This document shows positions 13,754 to 13,784 of a stretch of DNA of 13,784 nucleotides, piece after piece. A program made the position numbers and the translations under genes. Every line of letters starts with the position of its first letter. Position 1 is the first letter of the stretch. A model generated the notes under the pieces. The model was not told where the DNA came from and ran no database searches. It saw only the letters and a list, made by a program, of their open reading frames with translations. Origin of the DNA: an uncultured Bacilli bacterium (GTDB lineage: Bacteria > Bacillota_I > Bacilli_A > RFN20 > DUOF01); the NCBI GenBank assembly GCA_934101685.1, contig CAKORZ010000036.1:1-13784 (forward strand). The letters are read 5' to 3'.

Positions 13754-13784
13754 AAAGAAAGCTTGGATTTTAATTTTAGGGGTT
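13710..13784 (+). CDS. Start of an unidentified membrane-protein-like ORF, cut by the window end
   Basis: From ATG 13710 the frame is open to the last base, coding 25 residues: MKKNIEIARYYKLFKKKAWI and then LILGV. The pattern, a basic amphipathic start followed by a hydrophobic run, is like the N terminus of an inner-membrane protein such as a transporter subunit, but it is too short to assign. No ribosome binding site lies at normal distance, because the bases upstream still belong to deoB. This supports a junction near the ATG that removed or replaced the native upstream region. Confidence 0.4.
   Translation, partial: MKKNIEIARYYKLFKKKAWILILGV

Noticed and set aside
1..13784. tRNA, rRNA, CRISPR arrays, transposases and prophage genes
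   Set aside because: Looked for by eye and not seen. The only recombinase is the Xer-type gene in a housekeeping context, and no regularly spaced direct repeats are present.

Overview
The window is strongly AT-rich, with tightly packed genes nearly all on the + strand. Ribosome binding sites are GGAGG-like, and A/T-rich sigma-A promoters and U-tailed hairpin terminators recur. Tryptophan is read from TGG, every complete gene stops with TAA, and Spo0A is present with an almost canonical DNA-binding helix. Together these point to a low-GC Gram-positive (Bacillota, probably an uncultivated Bacilli/Erysipelotrichia-like gut lineage) that uses the standard code and descends from endospore formers. 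The exact taxon is an inference.

Layout. (1) 1-2692: the end of one gene and the whole of a paralogue, encoding membrane proteins with an extracytoplasmic alpha/beta-hydrolase head. (2) 2799-5790: a housekeeping block of RNA-modification and translation genes, rsmE-mtaB-deoC, then rpsU with its own promoter. (3) 5841-7662: hflX, preceded by a leader with a 9-codon reading frame folded into a terminator hairpin, then a small four-helix membrane protein. (4) 7732-8741: spo0A with two promoter candidates around a pair of 0A-box-like sites one helical turn apart. (5) 8856-11302: a lipoprotein with a collagen-like segment. Its promoter region lies between 21-bp inverted repeats, each built like a site-specific recombination site, so this is a candidate phase-variable invertible promoter. 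(6) 11435-13784: dinB and a Xer tyrosine recombinase overlap in one operon, followed by the start of deoB. deoB breaks off before its active-site motif and runs into the first 25 codons of an unrelated membrane-protein-like frame at the window edge.

How it fits together. rsmE, mtaB, rpsU and hflX all act on ribosomes or tRNA. deoC and deoB both belong to deoxyribose/pentose phosphate salvage. The xerD-deoB neighbourhood and spo0A match the arrangement in spore-forming Firmicutes. The strongest new candidates are the invertible promoter of the collagen-like lipoprotein gene and the translation-coupled attenuator of hflX. Both window edges look like assembly-sensitive points: the left edge starts in a 33-bp exact repeat and the right edge in a broken gene.
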